DNA of 64,000 bases from Ypsolopha sequella (GCA_934047225.1 CAKOHE010000090.1:189001-253000), one strand, 5' to 3'; positions 1 to 11,528 are shown, counted from the first letter of the stretch. Notes: generated by a model from the sequence alone, not told the origin. Numbers and translations are program-made.

Positions 1-2630
1 TTATCTCATAAAAATGTGGTCAAAAGTTACTGGAGATATCAAAATGTATAGATGGTTTTTTTCAATTAATCATTTTTGTTAATTTAGGCTTTAATTAACT
101 TTTATTAAAGTATATATTTTACATTTTTTCATGTTCGTCGCTATCAATATAAACATCATATGTTTGGCCAAATGTATTTTATCTTATTTCAATATGTTAA
201 TAAAATATTGTTTGTATAATACCGTTTAACGGCTTTTTTATTATTTGTATGTTGTATTTAACATAGATATAAACACTTCATTAAATAGTTATAGGTGCTA
301 TATTTGACCCCTCAGTGGGGTCGTCATCAGGATTTTAAAAACCATGATTTAAAATATACTTTTTTATATTTTTATGTCAATAGATGCCAGCAGTTTTCTA
401 ACTTCAAACGCCTATATATGTCGTATGATATTTTTCTTTTCGTCTATAACTATTCAATCAAGTTTTTATGTTATTTTACTTATTTTTTCGATTTTTTCTT
501 TATTTTTAAACTGTGATTAGATATAATGGTGATTTTTTTTCTTTTTGAGTAATTAATGAATGAAATTCGTAACTTCTAAGAATTCAAAGATAAAGAAAAG
601 GTTAAGAGCTTGTACTTTATTTATAAAATTTTGAAATTAAAATAATTACAGTCCTAGCTAATAAGAAGTTTGAAAACATCGTCTTCATTTTCAATAAGTT
701 TAACTTGCTTTACAAATTTTTTTTTTCAATTTCTGTGGCAATTTTTTTCTTAGGTTTAGGTTTATCTATCTTGTTTCTATAATGTTACAGAATACATGGA
801 ATAAATTGTTTCATTTTTAGGAACTATTTTGCCAACTTTATAATTGTGGTCGAGCTTTAAAATTACTGAATAATTAATTCCATATTTAACTTGACATTCT
901 TTTCTTTCGTTTGGTGAGGTTTTTCGATTTTCCTTTAAACTGAAACTGAAAAGATTCCACAATTGTTTTTATAAACTGCTATTTTCATAGCAGTTTGGTT
1001 CTTGTTGTGTAATGTGTTGTTTTATTTCAATTCCAGTTTATTTATTTTTTTGTGACACTTGTTCCTGAGGCCATACTAAAATAAATTCATGACAGGTGTT
1101 ACTTTGTTGCTCATTATTTGTATTTTTCTATACAAACACACTCTTTTTGAGCACCGTACATTTTTTGCAAGTACTTTAAAATTTTGTCTTGATACACAAA
1201 TGGATGACCAGACTCCGGTTTATGGTATATTTATTGTGGTCGGTAACAAGCAAAACTGAATTTATCACCACTCATTACCGTCCAATTACAATAATTATGT
1301 GTTTTAATTATTTATCTAATGTGATGAAAAAAAAGAGTGAGCTTTATAGAAATTTAAAGACATATATAGTCATTAAAAATTTTATAATAATATCTCAGAT
1401 GTCAATTTTTAATATAAAATAACTTTTTAAAACCATTAACGTACATTTAATATCCCAATAAATTTGAGAAAGAACGGAATGTTTTAAGTAAATTATGACT
1501 CAATCTAAAAGTCTAAACTTAGGACGGAATCAGGATATTAAGCAAATGTATTTGTCACAAAAATATGTGTATATTCAAATTATAGTTGTTATCCACAATT
1601 TATAATGAAAATTAACAAAAGTCTGAAGGTCTATAAAACACCTGATACCGTCCACTGTACGGTATCTGGAAACAATCGTTTTACTGGATCTCCTGATTCC
1701 GACCGAAATAGAAAAGATGATAAGACTATTAATATTTTATCAATCCTGAAAAATCTTGCATTTATATATGAACGGAACCCTAAATTACATAAAAAAATAT
1801 GTCAGTTTTACCAAAATATGCAGAATCGAACAAAAAATTAAAAACAACCTCCACAAACTTTTTACGTTCCGCAAAGCTCGACTTCAAACTAAACCGATGC
1901 TCAGTGACAATAAAATTAATAACAAAATTAAACGTAGCGGAAATTAGAACCAATCATGATTCATCGGTAATTTAAGAATTGGCCTATAAGAGACGAGCAA
2001 TTGTTCACTTATTTGACGCGGGATATTGTTACAAATTTCAAAAATACTGGGCGGTCGCATACAGGAGCCTAGTCGGACAACGGTGCCGATACGTTAGTAT
2101 TGAAAAAACTTATTACAGTTTTTTAATGTAGAAAAGTAGTTGTAGCTAAACGAAATAGGGTCATTACTTTTGCGCCACCCAGTATTACATCAAAGTTGTA
2201 GAAATATGCTTAAATAAAATAAATAATACTAAAATCGTAAATATTTCGGTGTTTTAACGGAATCAATTTGAACAGCTATTCGCTTTGTTGTTATCTCTTA
2301 CATACGCATCACAATTCATGTACGTTAAAGTAGGAAAGAAGACAAGCAACAAGAACATAGTACAAAAAGTTCTAATGGAGTCGCCTTTTATAAATATTTC
2401 TTTTTATTCTTTGATTTATTTTTAAATATCATTTAATGCAGATATAAGCAGTTAATTTATATTTCTCAAAAATAAATTCAAATGTTATCATTTCATACAA
2501 TAAAGTTAGACAAGCTAGTAAGTATTTCATCCTGGAGAGCTATTTCAAGTTACCAGTAAGTTTTTCTTTAAGTGTCTAGTAAATTAGTATGAAATTCATG
2601 TTTATTTTTAAAACCATCCGATACTATGAC
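1..2630. other. AT-rich spacer without recognised gene
   Basis: About 2.6 kb of very AT-rich DNA. All open frames are short and low-complexity, rich in Phe, Tyr, Ile, Lys and Asn codons, and none contains a motif I recognise. I see no splice-supported exon, RNA gene or clear transposon end. It could be host intergenic DNA or repeats too decayed to read. Confidence 0.5.
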
Positions 2631-2635
2631 GTTAG

Positions 2636-2950
2636 GGATGTGCTTCGACATTCTTTGAATTTGACATAGTTAAGTCCCTGACACTAGGGATGGGCCTTGT
2701 CATTTTTGAATTCGAAATAATGATGTCCCCGAGTTTGTAGTGATGCCCATAACATTAGAGATGTGCTTTGCATTATTTGACTTTGAAATAGTGATGTCTC
2801 TGACACAAGAGATGTACTTGTCACTAGGGATGTGCCATTCATAGTGATGTGCCTGGCACTAAGGATGTACCCGACACTAGGGATGTGCCTGAAATTGCGG
2901 TTGTTCTTGACAGTAGGGACGTCCCTGGCAGTCCTGACACTAGGACCATC
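2636..2950. repeat. Degenerate ~20-bp tandem repeat
   Basis: A core close to GACACTAGGGATGTGCCTG recurs roughly a dozen times with spacing and base changes, for example near 2680, 2750, 2800, 2825, 2850, 2875, 2905 and 2935. It opens several frames that read as repeats of Asp-Val-Pro and similar residues. These frames are probably a consequence of the repeat and not a gene. Confidence 0.7.
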
Positions 2951-3640
2951 ACACATCATCACATACCTAGGTATGTACCAACAAATATCGGCCAAAATAT
3001 TTTTCGCCAAAATATTCTTTCGGGCATATCTTCGGAACGAAAGGTGGTAGACCCTTAAGGCTGGAGCACAATGTGTAAAGTTTTTTTTTTTATATCAAAT
3101 CTTAATCGCCCCATATCTCCTAAACGGCTTAAGCTAGAACCATGTTCATGCTAATTTAAGAAAAGGGCTTGATGAGATTTACGCATAAAAAATTTAAAAA
3201 AAAAGAAAATTGATTATTTTTTTTGGCAAAATTTTGGTTGACCATACATACCTTATTGACGGTTGGTGGTAAAGACTCCGGGTTTAAAGTATAATGAATG
3301 GTTAAAAAATTGATGCCCACACCAAAGATCTTTAATCATGTGTATGATTTGACTAAGGCTGTAATTGAAAAGTTTGTCGATGTCCGTCTACATTACATAT
3401 GCAAAAAAGATAATGTTGAAAAAAGTACACTTCGAAAAGACAAGTACATAATTAGTTAAATTTGTTCCAAGGCACTTAATTATCTAATAAATAAGTTTTT
3501 GTGTCACAATTTCGGTCTTATTTCTCTTGATGACGTAAGATTCACATGTTAAATATTATTTATGAAATGTAAATTTCACAGTAGTACAAAATAAACAATG
3601 CACCTCCGTAATATTTGCAATTCTTTGTAAATACGTTTAC

Positions 3641-3677
3641 AAGATATTGCATTGATTTAGAATCAATGCAATATCTT
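3641..3677. repeat. Perfect 17-bp hairpin with 3-nt loop
   Basis: AAGATATTGCATTGATT at 3641-3657 is followed by the loop TAG and then its exact reverse complement at 3661-3677. A short palindrome (GTAAATACGTTTAC, 3628-3641) abuts it, and a looser inverted repeat of CTACTGTA and TACAGTAG lies near 3738-3763. The function is unknown. Confidence 0.8.
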
Positions 3678-4036
3678 ATTAGGTAGCTTTTTATACTTAC
3701 AACCGAATATTGCCGAAATGCATTATTTATTTCGTTCTACTGTATGTTGTTTTACAGTAGGTAAACTTTTCTTAAAAAACATCACAAACATCTTAAAATC
3801 CATCCAGTGGTTATTATTCCCGAATGATGTATCTAATAATATTCCATAACATTTGTGTGATATATCAAGCTCCTATCTAATCCAATATTTTAGTTTATTT
3901 CATATTAATAATTTACTTTTGCAGCGCCCTCTAGTGACAAGTACAAATGAATAAATCTGCTTCGATCACAGACTCTGATTATATTAAACAAACATATTAT
4001 ATATCCACATAGCTAAAAGCTACATGCATTCATATT

Positions 4037-4090
4037 ACATACAAACAGTCATACATACATACATATATGTATGTATGATTGTTTGTATGT
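4037..4090. repeat. Long palindrome rich in ATAC/GTAT
   Basis: Arms at 4037-4061 and 4066-4090 are reverse complements over 25 bp with one mismatch, around a 4-bp centre. The arms are built from CATA/TATG microsatellite sequence, so this may have arisen by simple-repeat inversion and need not be a transposon. Confidence 0.75.
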
Positions 4091-4289
4091 AGTACATACC
4101 TTAAATATAAATAATAAATTACATCTTCTTTGTTCCGTCATCATCGTCATTAGTGGATAAAATAAACGAAGTGCGATTCCATTCCTTTTATAGTCCTAAA
4201 ACTTACTTTGCCTGTTTCAACAATAATACGTCGTAAATCGACAATATGATGGAATCCGTTTTCTACCTTAAAGCATTAGCATCAAGGTG

Positions 4290-4738
4290 AAAGATATAAA
4301 AATAATAATCATTGGAGCTCTATATTCGCTGGCTGGTCGATATGGTTTTACGACTTTTTGTGAGCTACGGAAGCAACATGGAATTTTTGCTTACATCGAT
4401 CGTGGAAAACAAATCTTATGCCAGAGCGGACAAGGTCTATTTACGAAAAATCCTTACGTGGCTCTTATGTTATTGTTGTTTTGTTTCGATGTATAGATGT
4501 AACCACAAACTTGGACCATGATTTAGAACTGTCTATATATGGAGTAAGACATCTAGGGCTATGGAATATCATTGGCTAGAGACTATAACCAGCAACTTTC
4601 AGCCTCTGTGTCAAAGATTGATATTATTTTAAGGATTCTAATGTATTTTGTTATATTTAAAGCTCTAAATGTGTGCTTTATGTGTTTTTTTGTAAGAGGC
4701 ATTGAATAAAGTTTTTATCTATCTATCTATCTATCTAT
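4290..4738 (+). mobile_element. Possible 3' tail of a LINE
   Basis: The stretch ends with AATAAA at 4705-4710 followed by an (ATCT)n run at about 4717-4738. A polyadenylation signal plus a microsatellite tail is how many non-LTR retrotransposon copies end. Two overlapping short frames upstream (4287-4521) contain no motif I recognise, so the clade is not assigned. Confidence 0.35.
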
Positions 4739-5349
4739 AATTATTACATGACGACATAATCTGTTACTAGTTTAATAAATCACTTACAACATCTGCAATA
4801 GAGTCATTTAAAAAGAAAAAAATATTCAATTAGTCCATTTATCCCACCTTACATAGACTGGGTGCCATTGCAAAACTCTTCGAAAGACTTAAATACCTTA
4901 ATGATATTTTCCTTTGCAACGTTATAACAATGTTTAACAGTACCTCAAAGATTACCCAATATAACTTTGCTGGTCTTTAAAACCTTATGCTCCTTACAGA
5001 GATGCATAATTCCCGTGTCTCAGTGACAAATGAAAGATTTTCTTTGTTATTGTTCAATGTTCATCCCGTTGCATCATCGTGGGATATTTGACGGTAAACG
5101 AAAGATGACAACTGACGGGACCCCATGAGAACTACCTATTTCATATTTGTGGTTTTTGCGACATATTGATTGATTCACCAAGAACTTTGACAAGTGGACG
5201 GAGTATGTATAAAGAACGAGTAAAAGCTTTCAAAATGCGTATGTTGTTCTAAATTAAGTAATTTACATCCTGGTCGCATCGATTCAATACATCAGCGGCT
5301 TGCGATTCGACTATGCGACACAGATTTAAATGAACGTGGAATGTATTAT

Positions 5350-5587
5350 TGTGTATGTAGATCTTAGAGTGGACTGTAGTATGTAGATGCTGGGACGAAT
5401 GGTTTGTAGAAGCAGAAGCTGAATTAAACACCAAGACTTTACTAGGTTGAAGAATACTATATTGAGCAAATAGATACAGAGAGCACACACGTACGGATGG
5501 TACCAAATTATAAAATGTTATGTGTCAGATAACTGTAAACTGACAAGTGAGTTGAATGAACTTATTTTTAAGTTGGTGTTGCCAACA
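5350..5587 (-). repeat. BEL-A 3' LTR
   Basis: Closely matches 43868-44035 plus 46326-46405. It begins TGTTGGCAACACC on the sense (minus) strand, ending at plus position 5587, and finishes near ...CTACACA at 5350. The two copies differ by small indels, for example an extra TGG and an internal CACTGA in the right copy, consistent with an old insertion. The sense sequence just before it is a run of eight C (AGCCCCCCCCAGCA) in place of a polypurine tract. Confidence 0.8.
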
Positions 5588-6077
5588 TGCTGGGGGGGGC
5601 TTTGAAGCCAAAGAACCAAAATAAAATATCAACTAATTGAAAGAGTTACATACATTAACAACCAGCATCTTGGTATTACAAAGCTTATCTTTATTATATA
5701 ACTTAACATTTGAAGTTTTATTTTTACTATTTACTTTTTACAATATTTTGAATGTAATTATTTATAAAACACAAAGCAAAACCTGTATCTAACTTTTATT
5801 TTTACTTAGAATAACATCTTTGAATTTAATTATGGAACACAAAACAATATCCTTATCAGCAACAGCCTTTATCAGATTTTTATGTTTGAGAAAGCAACAC
5901 ATTTCCATGTATCAACATAATAATATAAAGCGAAATACACATCTGCCTTATTACTTAACAAAAACTTTGCTTAGAAAAATAAGAAACATCGGTAGTTGCA
6001 ACATAAAAGAATCTTAACTAATAACACACTATTTCTTAGTTTGCTTATTAATAATTATTTTAGTAACTTATTTTAAC
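5588..6077 (-). other. BEL-A 3' untranslated region
   Basis: About 490 bp of AT-rich sequence between the integrase stop codon and the 3' LTR. No coding frame or motif is recognised apart from the C-run (G-run on plus) adjoining the LTR. Confidence 0.6.
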
Positions 6078-6558
6078 TTATTCTAAAGGTAGCACACAAA
6101 TACCAGATAATGACCTTTTATACACTTTTTTACTAGGTGTAATTACTTCAACAACACGAACTTTTTCATCTTGGCCTGGGTACACTTTAATAATTCTGGC
6201 CATAGGCCACGATAGGGGAGGAGAGTTAGGCTCTCTCATTATTACCAAAGCTCCCACTTTTACATTAGGTACACTGTATCGCCATTTGGGTTGAGACTGC
6301 AACACATTGAGGTAATATTTATGCCATACATTCCAAAAATGTCTCCTAGCTTTGTTACAAATATCCCAGAATTTTAATCTATTGTTAGGGATTTCAGTTG
6401 TGTTTATTTCAGGGTATGAGGTCAAAGCAGTGCCTTTCAAAAAGTGCCCTGGTGACAGGTAACTAAAGTCATTTATATCATTGACCGTTACAGGCAATAA
6501 CGGTCTTGAATTTAAGACAGCTTCAATTTGACATAGAATTGTGTTAAGCTGTTCATAT
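6078..6558 (-). pseudogene. BEL-A integrase C-terminal region
   Basis: Minus-strand frame encoding the end of a BEL/Pao integrase. The block QIEAVLNSRPL is followed by a LSPGHFLKG-type segment, a Trp-rich W..WHKYYL...Q..PKW region and a final L-C/V-LP motif before the stop. These are hallmarks of the domain downstream of the DDE core in BEL elements. It is the direct continuation of the frame at 8573 onward once the P-type insertion (6567-8564, target duplication GTTAAAAT) is removed. The frame is open, but the element is dead because of lesions elsewhere. Integrase inserts the cDNA copy into the nuclear genome. Confidence 0.85.
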
Positions 6559-6835
6559 GTTAAAATCATGGATGTATACGTAAACTGGATTGAGCACTGA
6601 AGGATGTTACGCGTAGAAAAATAGACTCTATTTCATACAGTTAAAAGTTATTTTATTATGACACAACCAACTAGAGAAAACGTGCCGAGCGGGACAACAC
6701 ACAGTCGATGCCTGTGTCCTACTCGCACAGTTGCCATCACAAAAAAAAACAAATTGCGATGGTAGGCTTGAGTTTTTCACGATTTAGTTTTTCAACGACT
6801 TTATAGTATTTAGCTTTTAGTAAATACTTTTTTTT

Positions 6836-7560
6836 AACCGACTTGAAAAAAAGAGGAGGATCTCAATTCAACTGTATTTTTTTTGGGTATGTTATTCCTT
6901 ATCTCCGTCAATTCTGAACTGAATTGAATGATTCTTTTTTTGTTTGGAAAAATTTCCTTTGAGGTAGGTCCCATTTTAAGATTGACCATGATCTGATGAA
7001 AGTTTTCAGAGATAGGCAGTGGAACGCCTCAGAAAGTAACAGCGTACCACTTGATATTAAGGAAATCGCTCTGTACTACGATGTTGATCGCAGAGTATTA
7101 CTTGGAAATTGTCAATCTTCCACCTGACCTTCGATCCTGGTCTTATTAAGTCATTACCATAGAACTCTTTAACGAATGAGAGCACTTACCTCGAGATTGC
7201 GGCAATCACTTTGGTAGGGTGCTGATTGTCGGGCATTTCTTGGAAATTATCAGAATACCCACCTGACCTTCCATCCTGGCTTCACCACCATAGAACTCCT
7301 TAACGGACGACAGCATACCACTCAAGGTTAAGGCAATCGCTTTGTATTAGGATAGTGATTGCCGAGTACTACTTGTAAATTGTAATTTCTCCACCTGAAC
7401 TTTGATCTTAGCCTCATTACCATAGAACTCCTCAACGGGTGACAGCACATAACTTGAGATTACGGCAATCAGTTTGTATTAGGGTGCTGATTACAGGGTA
7501 TTTATTAAATATAACCAATTATTACTTGTCCTTCGTTTTATATCAACAGCGCGTTTACAA
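6836..7560. repeat. Lepidopteran repeat containing ~131-bp tandem units
   Basis: Begins with AACCGACTTGAAAAAAAG, a sequence I know as the start of a very common lepidopteran repeat. From about 7021 to 7540 it consists of four diverged units of ~131 bp, each running from a 'CCATAGAACTCCTTAACG'-like start through 'GAGATTACGGCAATC' to 'CCACCTGACCTTC'. Units begin near 7025, 7159, 7290 and 7421. No coding function is seen. Confidence 0.65.
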
Positions 7561-7594
7561 GAACTATCCACATTACACAATTTGACCTGTCAAC

Positions 7595-7975
7595 ACTAAA
7601 AATGTAAAATAATAAACTTTTAACAAAAAATAGTAACCGACTTTAAATGTAACTGCAGCCATTCGCAAAAAAGTTGAAAATAATTATAAAATGACCGATG
7701 GTACTGAAATAACACTTTTTCCGACTTCTTTGTTCCTGAAAAATATGTTCTTTAAAAGTGACCGCGTTCCCTTGGTTATAGCAACACAGAAACCAATATA
7801 AGAGCGCCGACTTCTAAAGAACATATTTTTTAGGAAGAAAGAAGGCGGAAAAAGTGTTATTTCGGTACCATCTGTCATTTTATAATTATTTTAAGCTTTT
7901 TAGCGAATGGCTGCAGTTACATTTGAAGTCCGTCACTATTTTTTTGTTAGGTTTATTTATGTTTTACATTTAGTT
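7595..7975. mobile_element. Foldback MITE
   Basis: Two long arms, about 7595-7759 and 7810-7975, are inverted copies of each other and carry the same blocks in opposite orientation: ATGTAACTGCAGCCATTCGC, ATAATTATAAAATGAC and AATAACACTTTTTCCG. The spacer is only ~50 bp. The open frame at 7684-7878 reads through the palindrome and is not a gene. The arms differ at several sites, so the copy is not new. I cannot fix the exact ends or a target duplication. Confidence 0.75.
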
Positions 7976-8120
7976 TTATCCGTAAATGTAAGATCAATCA
8001 TTCCTTAATAAAGTTGGGATTATTCTTATGCTTGCAAACTGGTAACCCTTTTATCTAAAAATGGCGCCACGGCCGTGACGTTTGAAAACAAAATTGTAAA
8101 ATTAATAATTTTTTGCAAAA

Positions 8121-8407
8121 ATGGTTAAAGCATGCAGCGTGAAGGGCTGCAGAAGCCAAATTTTTGGGAATTGTGGGATATCGTTTCATAGGTAAGGCAT
8201 AATTACAACGTTTTCTCGGAGAAATGATACATGTTTACATTGATACCGCTAGAGTAACCATGATATTGGGTTTTACATTACAGTCTTCCAAAAACTGAAA
8301 ATATCCGAAGAAAATGGTTAGAAGTTTTAGGAAACGAAGTAAAGTGCAAAAATCCAGTAGTCTGCAGCCGCTATTTCAAAGCAGAAGACTTTAAACCAAT
8401 AAAATAA
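8121..8407 (+). pseudogene. THAP zinc-finger exons of a P-type transposase, truncated
   Basis: Two exons joined across a GT-AG intron (8192-8283, 92 nt) encode a ~65-residue protein. It starts MVKACSVKGC and continues through an FHSLPK segment, a WLEVLG segment and VCSRYF before stopping just after EDFKPIK. Spacing matches the THAP fold, a C2CH zinc-binding DNA-binding domain at the N terminus of P-element transposases and many host proteins: Cys5, Cys10, the LPK proline, the Trp, then Cys-x2-His. Here the final zinc ligand is Tyr (codon TAT) where the family has His (CAT). The protein ends right after the THAP domain, so no nuclease remains. It is probably non-functional, though it could act as a stand-alone DNA binder if expressed. 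Confidence 0.7.
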
Positions 8408-8572
8408 ATGTTTTGAATACGGTTTTTACTACCTACGTGGTCTCAATCAATTATTTTTAAATATGGTTACCCTACTTAGACAGAAATGAAATTATCTAGT
8501 ATGACTTCTCGTTCTTCACGTTTTTTGAAACAAGTACTCAGTCCGGTTAGGGTATAGGTTCGTGGTTAAAAT

Positions 8573-9400
8573 ATAGTTTTGAATAATCCGTTTTAAATGA
8601 AATTTCATACTTTTTACCGCTGACTCTGCCAACCCTGCGAACACCGGTAAGTATGTAGGGACAAAGTGAAATGATATACCTTGCTGTACTGCATAATTTT
8701 GTACCAGTGTTCGATGTTCTTGTGAGGATTGTAATTCATACAGTTGTACTAATTCGTTCCTTGCCCCCTTGAAGCAACCTGCATTGTCACAAAACACGTC
8801 TGTAGGTAAGCCTCTTCGCGCTATGAAGCGTTTAAAACAAGCAAGGAACTTAAGTCCGAAGAAAGCTCGAGGTGTATGGCTTTTGTAACAAAACATACAA
8901 AAACACATATATAACCTTTGGTCTGTATAGCTCGTCTCACACGTGAATTCTTAACCTGCACAGGTCCCGCAAAGTCCAGACCTATCTTTTGAAATGGCCG
9001 GCAGGCTGTTACTCTTTGAGGTGGCAAGGAACCCATTAGTTGATTTGCACACGGAGCTTTGATTCGAAAACATAGCAAGCATTTGTTTACAATCTTTTTG
9101 ACATGTCTATGACCATTTACAAGCCAGTAATTTTGATTAATGCTAGACAGCAATAACTTGGGTGCAGCATGTAACAATCTGACGTGTTCATGGTAAATTA
9201 TTAAATCAGTGATTCGAGATTGCTTCGGTAATATAATAGGATGTTTTTGTGAAAATGAAACATTCGCATTTTCGATTCTACCACCTACTCTTAATATGTT
9301 TTCGTTATCCAGAAAGGGGTGCAGAGGCCTTAACGAAGAACCTTAAACATTTTCCTCATTTGACATCAAACAATTAATCGCGTGTTTGAAATGAATGCCT
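8573..9400 (-). pseudogene. BEL-A integrase core (frameshifted)
   Basis: Encodes the N-terminal and catalytic parts of a BEL/Pao integrase. The zinc-binding region includes H-x3-H-type spacing before CLLCFRIKAPC, then the first catalytic Asp in IGLDFAGP, the second in FCDNAGCF and the Glu in LAESAVKS. The frame changes near 8880-8905, between the first and second catalytic residues, so the domain is read in two frames (8821-9177 and 8516-8908). A further stop lies near 9345, upstream of the zinc domain. The C-terminal part was separated by the P-type element at 6567-8564. Confidence 0.85.
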
Positions 9401-9403
9401 TGT

Positions 9404-10222
9404 TCATACTGTATAATTTTCTTTAAAGAATTTATTTAACTCGAGAGAAGATAACGCGGTTCCTATTTTTCGAGTATTTTTATTTCTTAAATTGTGACAA
9501 AACCTGAGCACATACGCCATAACTCTTGTCATTTTGTTTAAATCCGAAAATTTGTCGAGGAACTGATAAACATTATCTTCCTTTCGTGTAATTAATGTTA
9601 CCTTAGGGTGAGCAAACGCAGCCTCCTTCTTCATCTCGGGCAGTTGTTCTGAATCCGGTAAGGCAAGTTGATTGTTTTTAATGTCGTACTTACTGTTCAG
9701 TAGAAAATCTGGACCCTGCCACCATAACTTACAGTGAATGAGCTCTTCTGGGTTAGCCCCTCTGCTGATATAATCTGCTGGATTCTCGTTGCTGGTTACA
9801 TAAAGCCAGTACCACCTTGAAGTTTGCTCTTGAATCACCTTGACTCTATTGGCGACATATGCTTGAAGCTTCATTGGCTCTGTCGCTAGCCAAGCAAGTG
9901 CAATTTGAGAGTCTGAGTATAAATAAACACCCTGTATAAGAGTTTTTAGGCTTAGCGTATTGTACACTCTATTCATAAGCTTTGTTAATAGAAGCTCTAA
10001 CCTTGGAATTGTAAGTGCATCCTTATTACGTGGGTTAATTCGAGATTTAGAGCAGAGTAAAGTAAGCGAAGCCTTCCCTGTATTGTTGAGCACCCGGAGA
10101 TAGATACAACATCCGTAACCTGTTGTGCTTGAAGCATCAGAAAACCCGATGAGTTGCACAGCGGTTACATTTTTTGAAATATTTATGTTTCTATCAATAT
10201 GTAGCGGTTGCATGTTTGACAG
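9404..10222 (-). pseudogene. BEL-A RNase H region
   Basis: Continues the reverse transcriptase frame after one in-frame stop (TAA at 10223-10225). It shows the BEL-type RNase H: the first acidic residue in GFSDASSTTGYG, the IPRLELL block and the second Asp in YSDSQIALAWL, followed by the ENPADYISRG segment. RNase H removes the RNA strand of the RNA/DNA hybrid during reverse transcription. The frame ends at 9404, before the integrase zinc domain. Confidence 0.85.
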
Positions 10223-11089
10223 TTACTGAGCAAATCCTAACCATTCAAGCCTTAAAGCTTCTGGTGGAATATCATTCCACCCTATTTTCTCTGGCCATAG
10301 TTTCTGCATAAACTCTTTAGCTTTTACTATCACAGGTGACATGAAACCTAACAGGTCAAAAAACTTTGAAATGTAACTTAATATTTGTCTTTTATTTGGG
10401 TACTCTAAATTAAAAGCTTCTGGGCAAGAAAATATAAAGCAGTCTTTTCTAACGTTTAGTGTTATTCCTAATGTTTTTATTAGATAAGCATCATTCTTTT
10501 GAAGACTAAATTCTTCAAATTGTTGTTTATCTGGGGAAATGCCATCTAAAACCTGTTCAGAATTTGACGCCCATTTATGAGCTTGAAAACTCCCTTTACT
10601 TAGCAATTCGCATAATTGACGTTTAGCCTCGATGATAACATTCAAATCAGAGTGAGAATAGCAAGCGTCATCCACATATGTGCAGTTATTTAAAATGTAA
10701 GAAGCTAATGGGAATTCTTCTTTGTATCTGATTGCAAGTTCGTGTAAGCATCGAGTAGCTAGAAAGCTTGAGCTTTTTTGGCCGTATGTAACTGTATCTA
10801 ATTGTATGCATTTTATTGGCTCGTTGATATCATTTCTCCACAAAATATTTTGTAAACCTGCATGTTTTGGGTTCACAGTAATGCAACGAAACATTTGACA
10901 AGTATCAGTGGTAAAAGTATACTTTCCCAATCTAAATAAAAGCATGATATCAAACAGTTCTTTTTGTACCGGAGCTCCATTAAGTAACATGTCGTTAAGG
11001 GTCAATTTTTTGTCGGTTCGCATATTTGCACCAAAAACTACTCTAGTTTTTGTTGTTTTGCTATTTTCATTATTAGTGGAAGATTTATA
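10223..11089 (-). pseudogene. BEL-A reverse transcriptase (C-terminal two thirds)
   Basis: Minus-strand frame with KTRVVFGAN (finger motif), LDTVTYGQKSSSFLATR and the catalytic TYVDDACYS box (YVDD), followed by KTLGI and the connection block FDLLGFMSP. The expected acidic motif before the active site reads DTCQMFRCI, so a residue of the first catalytic block may be altered. The first codons of this frame are fused by chance to the inserted 28.4-kb element; the real BEL-A sequence starts at 11089. The upstream half of the gene resumes at 39472 on the other side of that insertion. Confidence 0.85.
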
Positions 11090-11353
11090 GCAACCCAATG
11101 TATGGGAACCAATATTTTCGTCATTAAAGCATGAAACTTGGCAGACTTGTTACTTAGGTGTACTGGAGTAGAAAACGCCCGGGATACAGCGGGTAACACT
11201 CTGCTGGGGGGGGGGTTAGAGGGGGGGGGGGGAAGTTTCCTTACGCTGCGCCCTCTTTTGAGCCTCATATCTGCTCATTTATACCTATTAGGGCAACTGT
11301 GGTGTCATTTTCAGATAAATAAAGGATGGCCAATCATTTTCTGGTATATAAAA

Positions 11354-11514
11354 AACACCTCTATATAGAAAAAAAAAAAAGAAATACGACGCAAAATATG
11401 AAATATTATGAACAAAAAAAAATCTAGAAATGTCATAAAAAACACATATAGAAAAAAAAAGAAATACGACGCAAAATATGAAATATTATGAACAAAAAAA
11501 AATCTAGAAATGTC
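11354..11514. repeat. 80-bp tandem duplication inside the left TIR
   Basis: GAAATACGACGCAAAATATG and the following ~30 bases occur at 11381 and again at 11461, exactly 80 bp apart. The right inverted repeat has one copy. This is a local duplication after the element formed. Confidence 0.85.
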
Positions 11515-11528
11515 GATAAATTTCAAAT

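Larger units (their letters stand above)
6567..8564 (+). mobile_element. P-type DNA transposon (decayed) with THAP exon
   Basis: A 1,998-bp insertion inside the BEL-A integrase gene, flanked by the 8-bp direct repeat GTTAAAAT at 6559-6566 and 8565-8572. The ends are imperfect inverted repeats. The left end starts CATGGATGTATACG and the right end read inward starts CACGAACCTATACC; I count 19 matches over 28 bp. An 8-bp duplication, ~30-bp terminal repeats starting with CA and a THAP DNA-binding exon inside all fit the P superfamily; hAT also makes 8-bp duplications but does not use THAP. The catalytic part of the transposase is not recognisable. Two other repeats have inserted or arisen inside (6836-7560 and 7595-7975). 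Confidence 0.75.

Noticed and set aside
295..516. 73-codon frame in AT-rich DNA
   Set aside because: Phe/Tyr-rich low-complexity translation, non-ATG start, no motif. The same holds for the other short frames before 5349.
3641..3677. microRNA precursor
   Set aside because: A 17-bp stem with 3-nt loop is too short for a canonical precursor.
5249..5506. 85-codon minus frame
   Set aside because: Mostly inside the BEL-A 3' LTR; no motif.
7684..7878. 64-codon frame
   Set aside because: Reads through the palindromic MITE; its two halves are mirror products of the arms.
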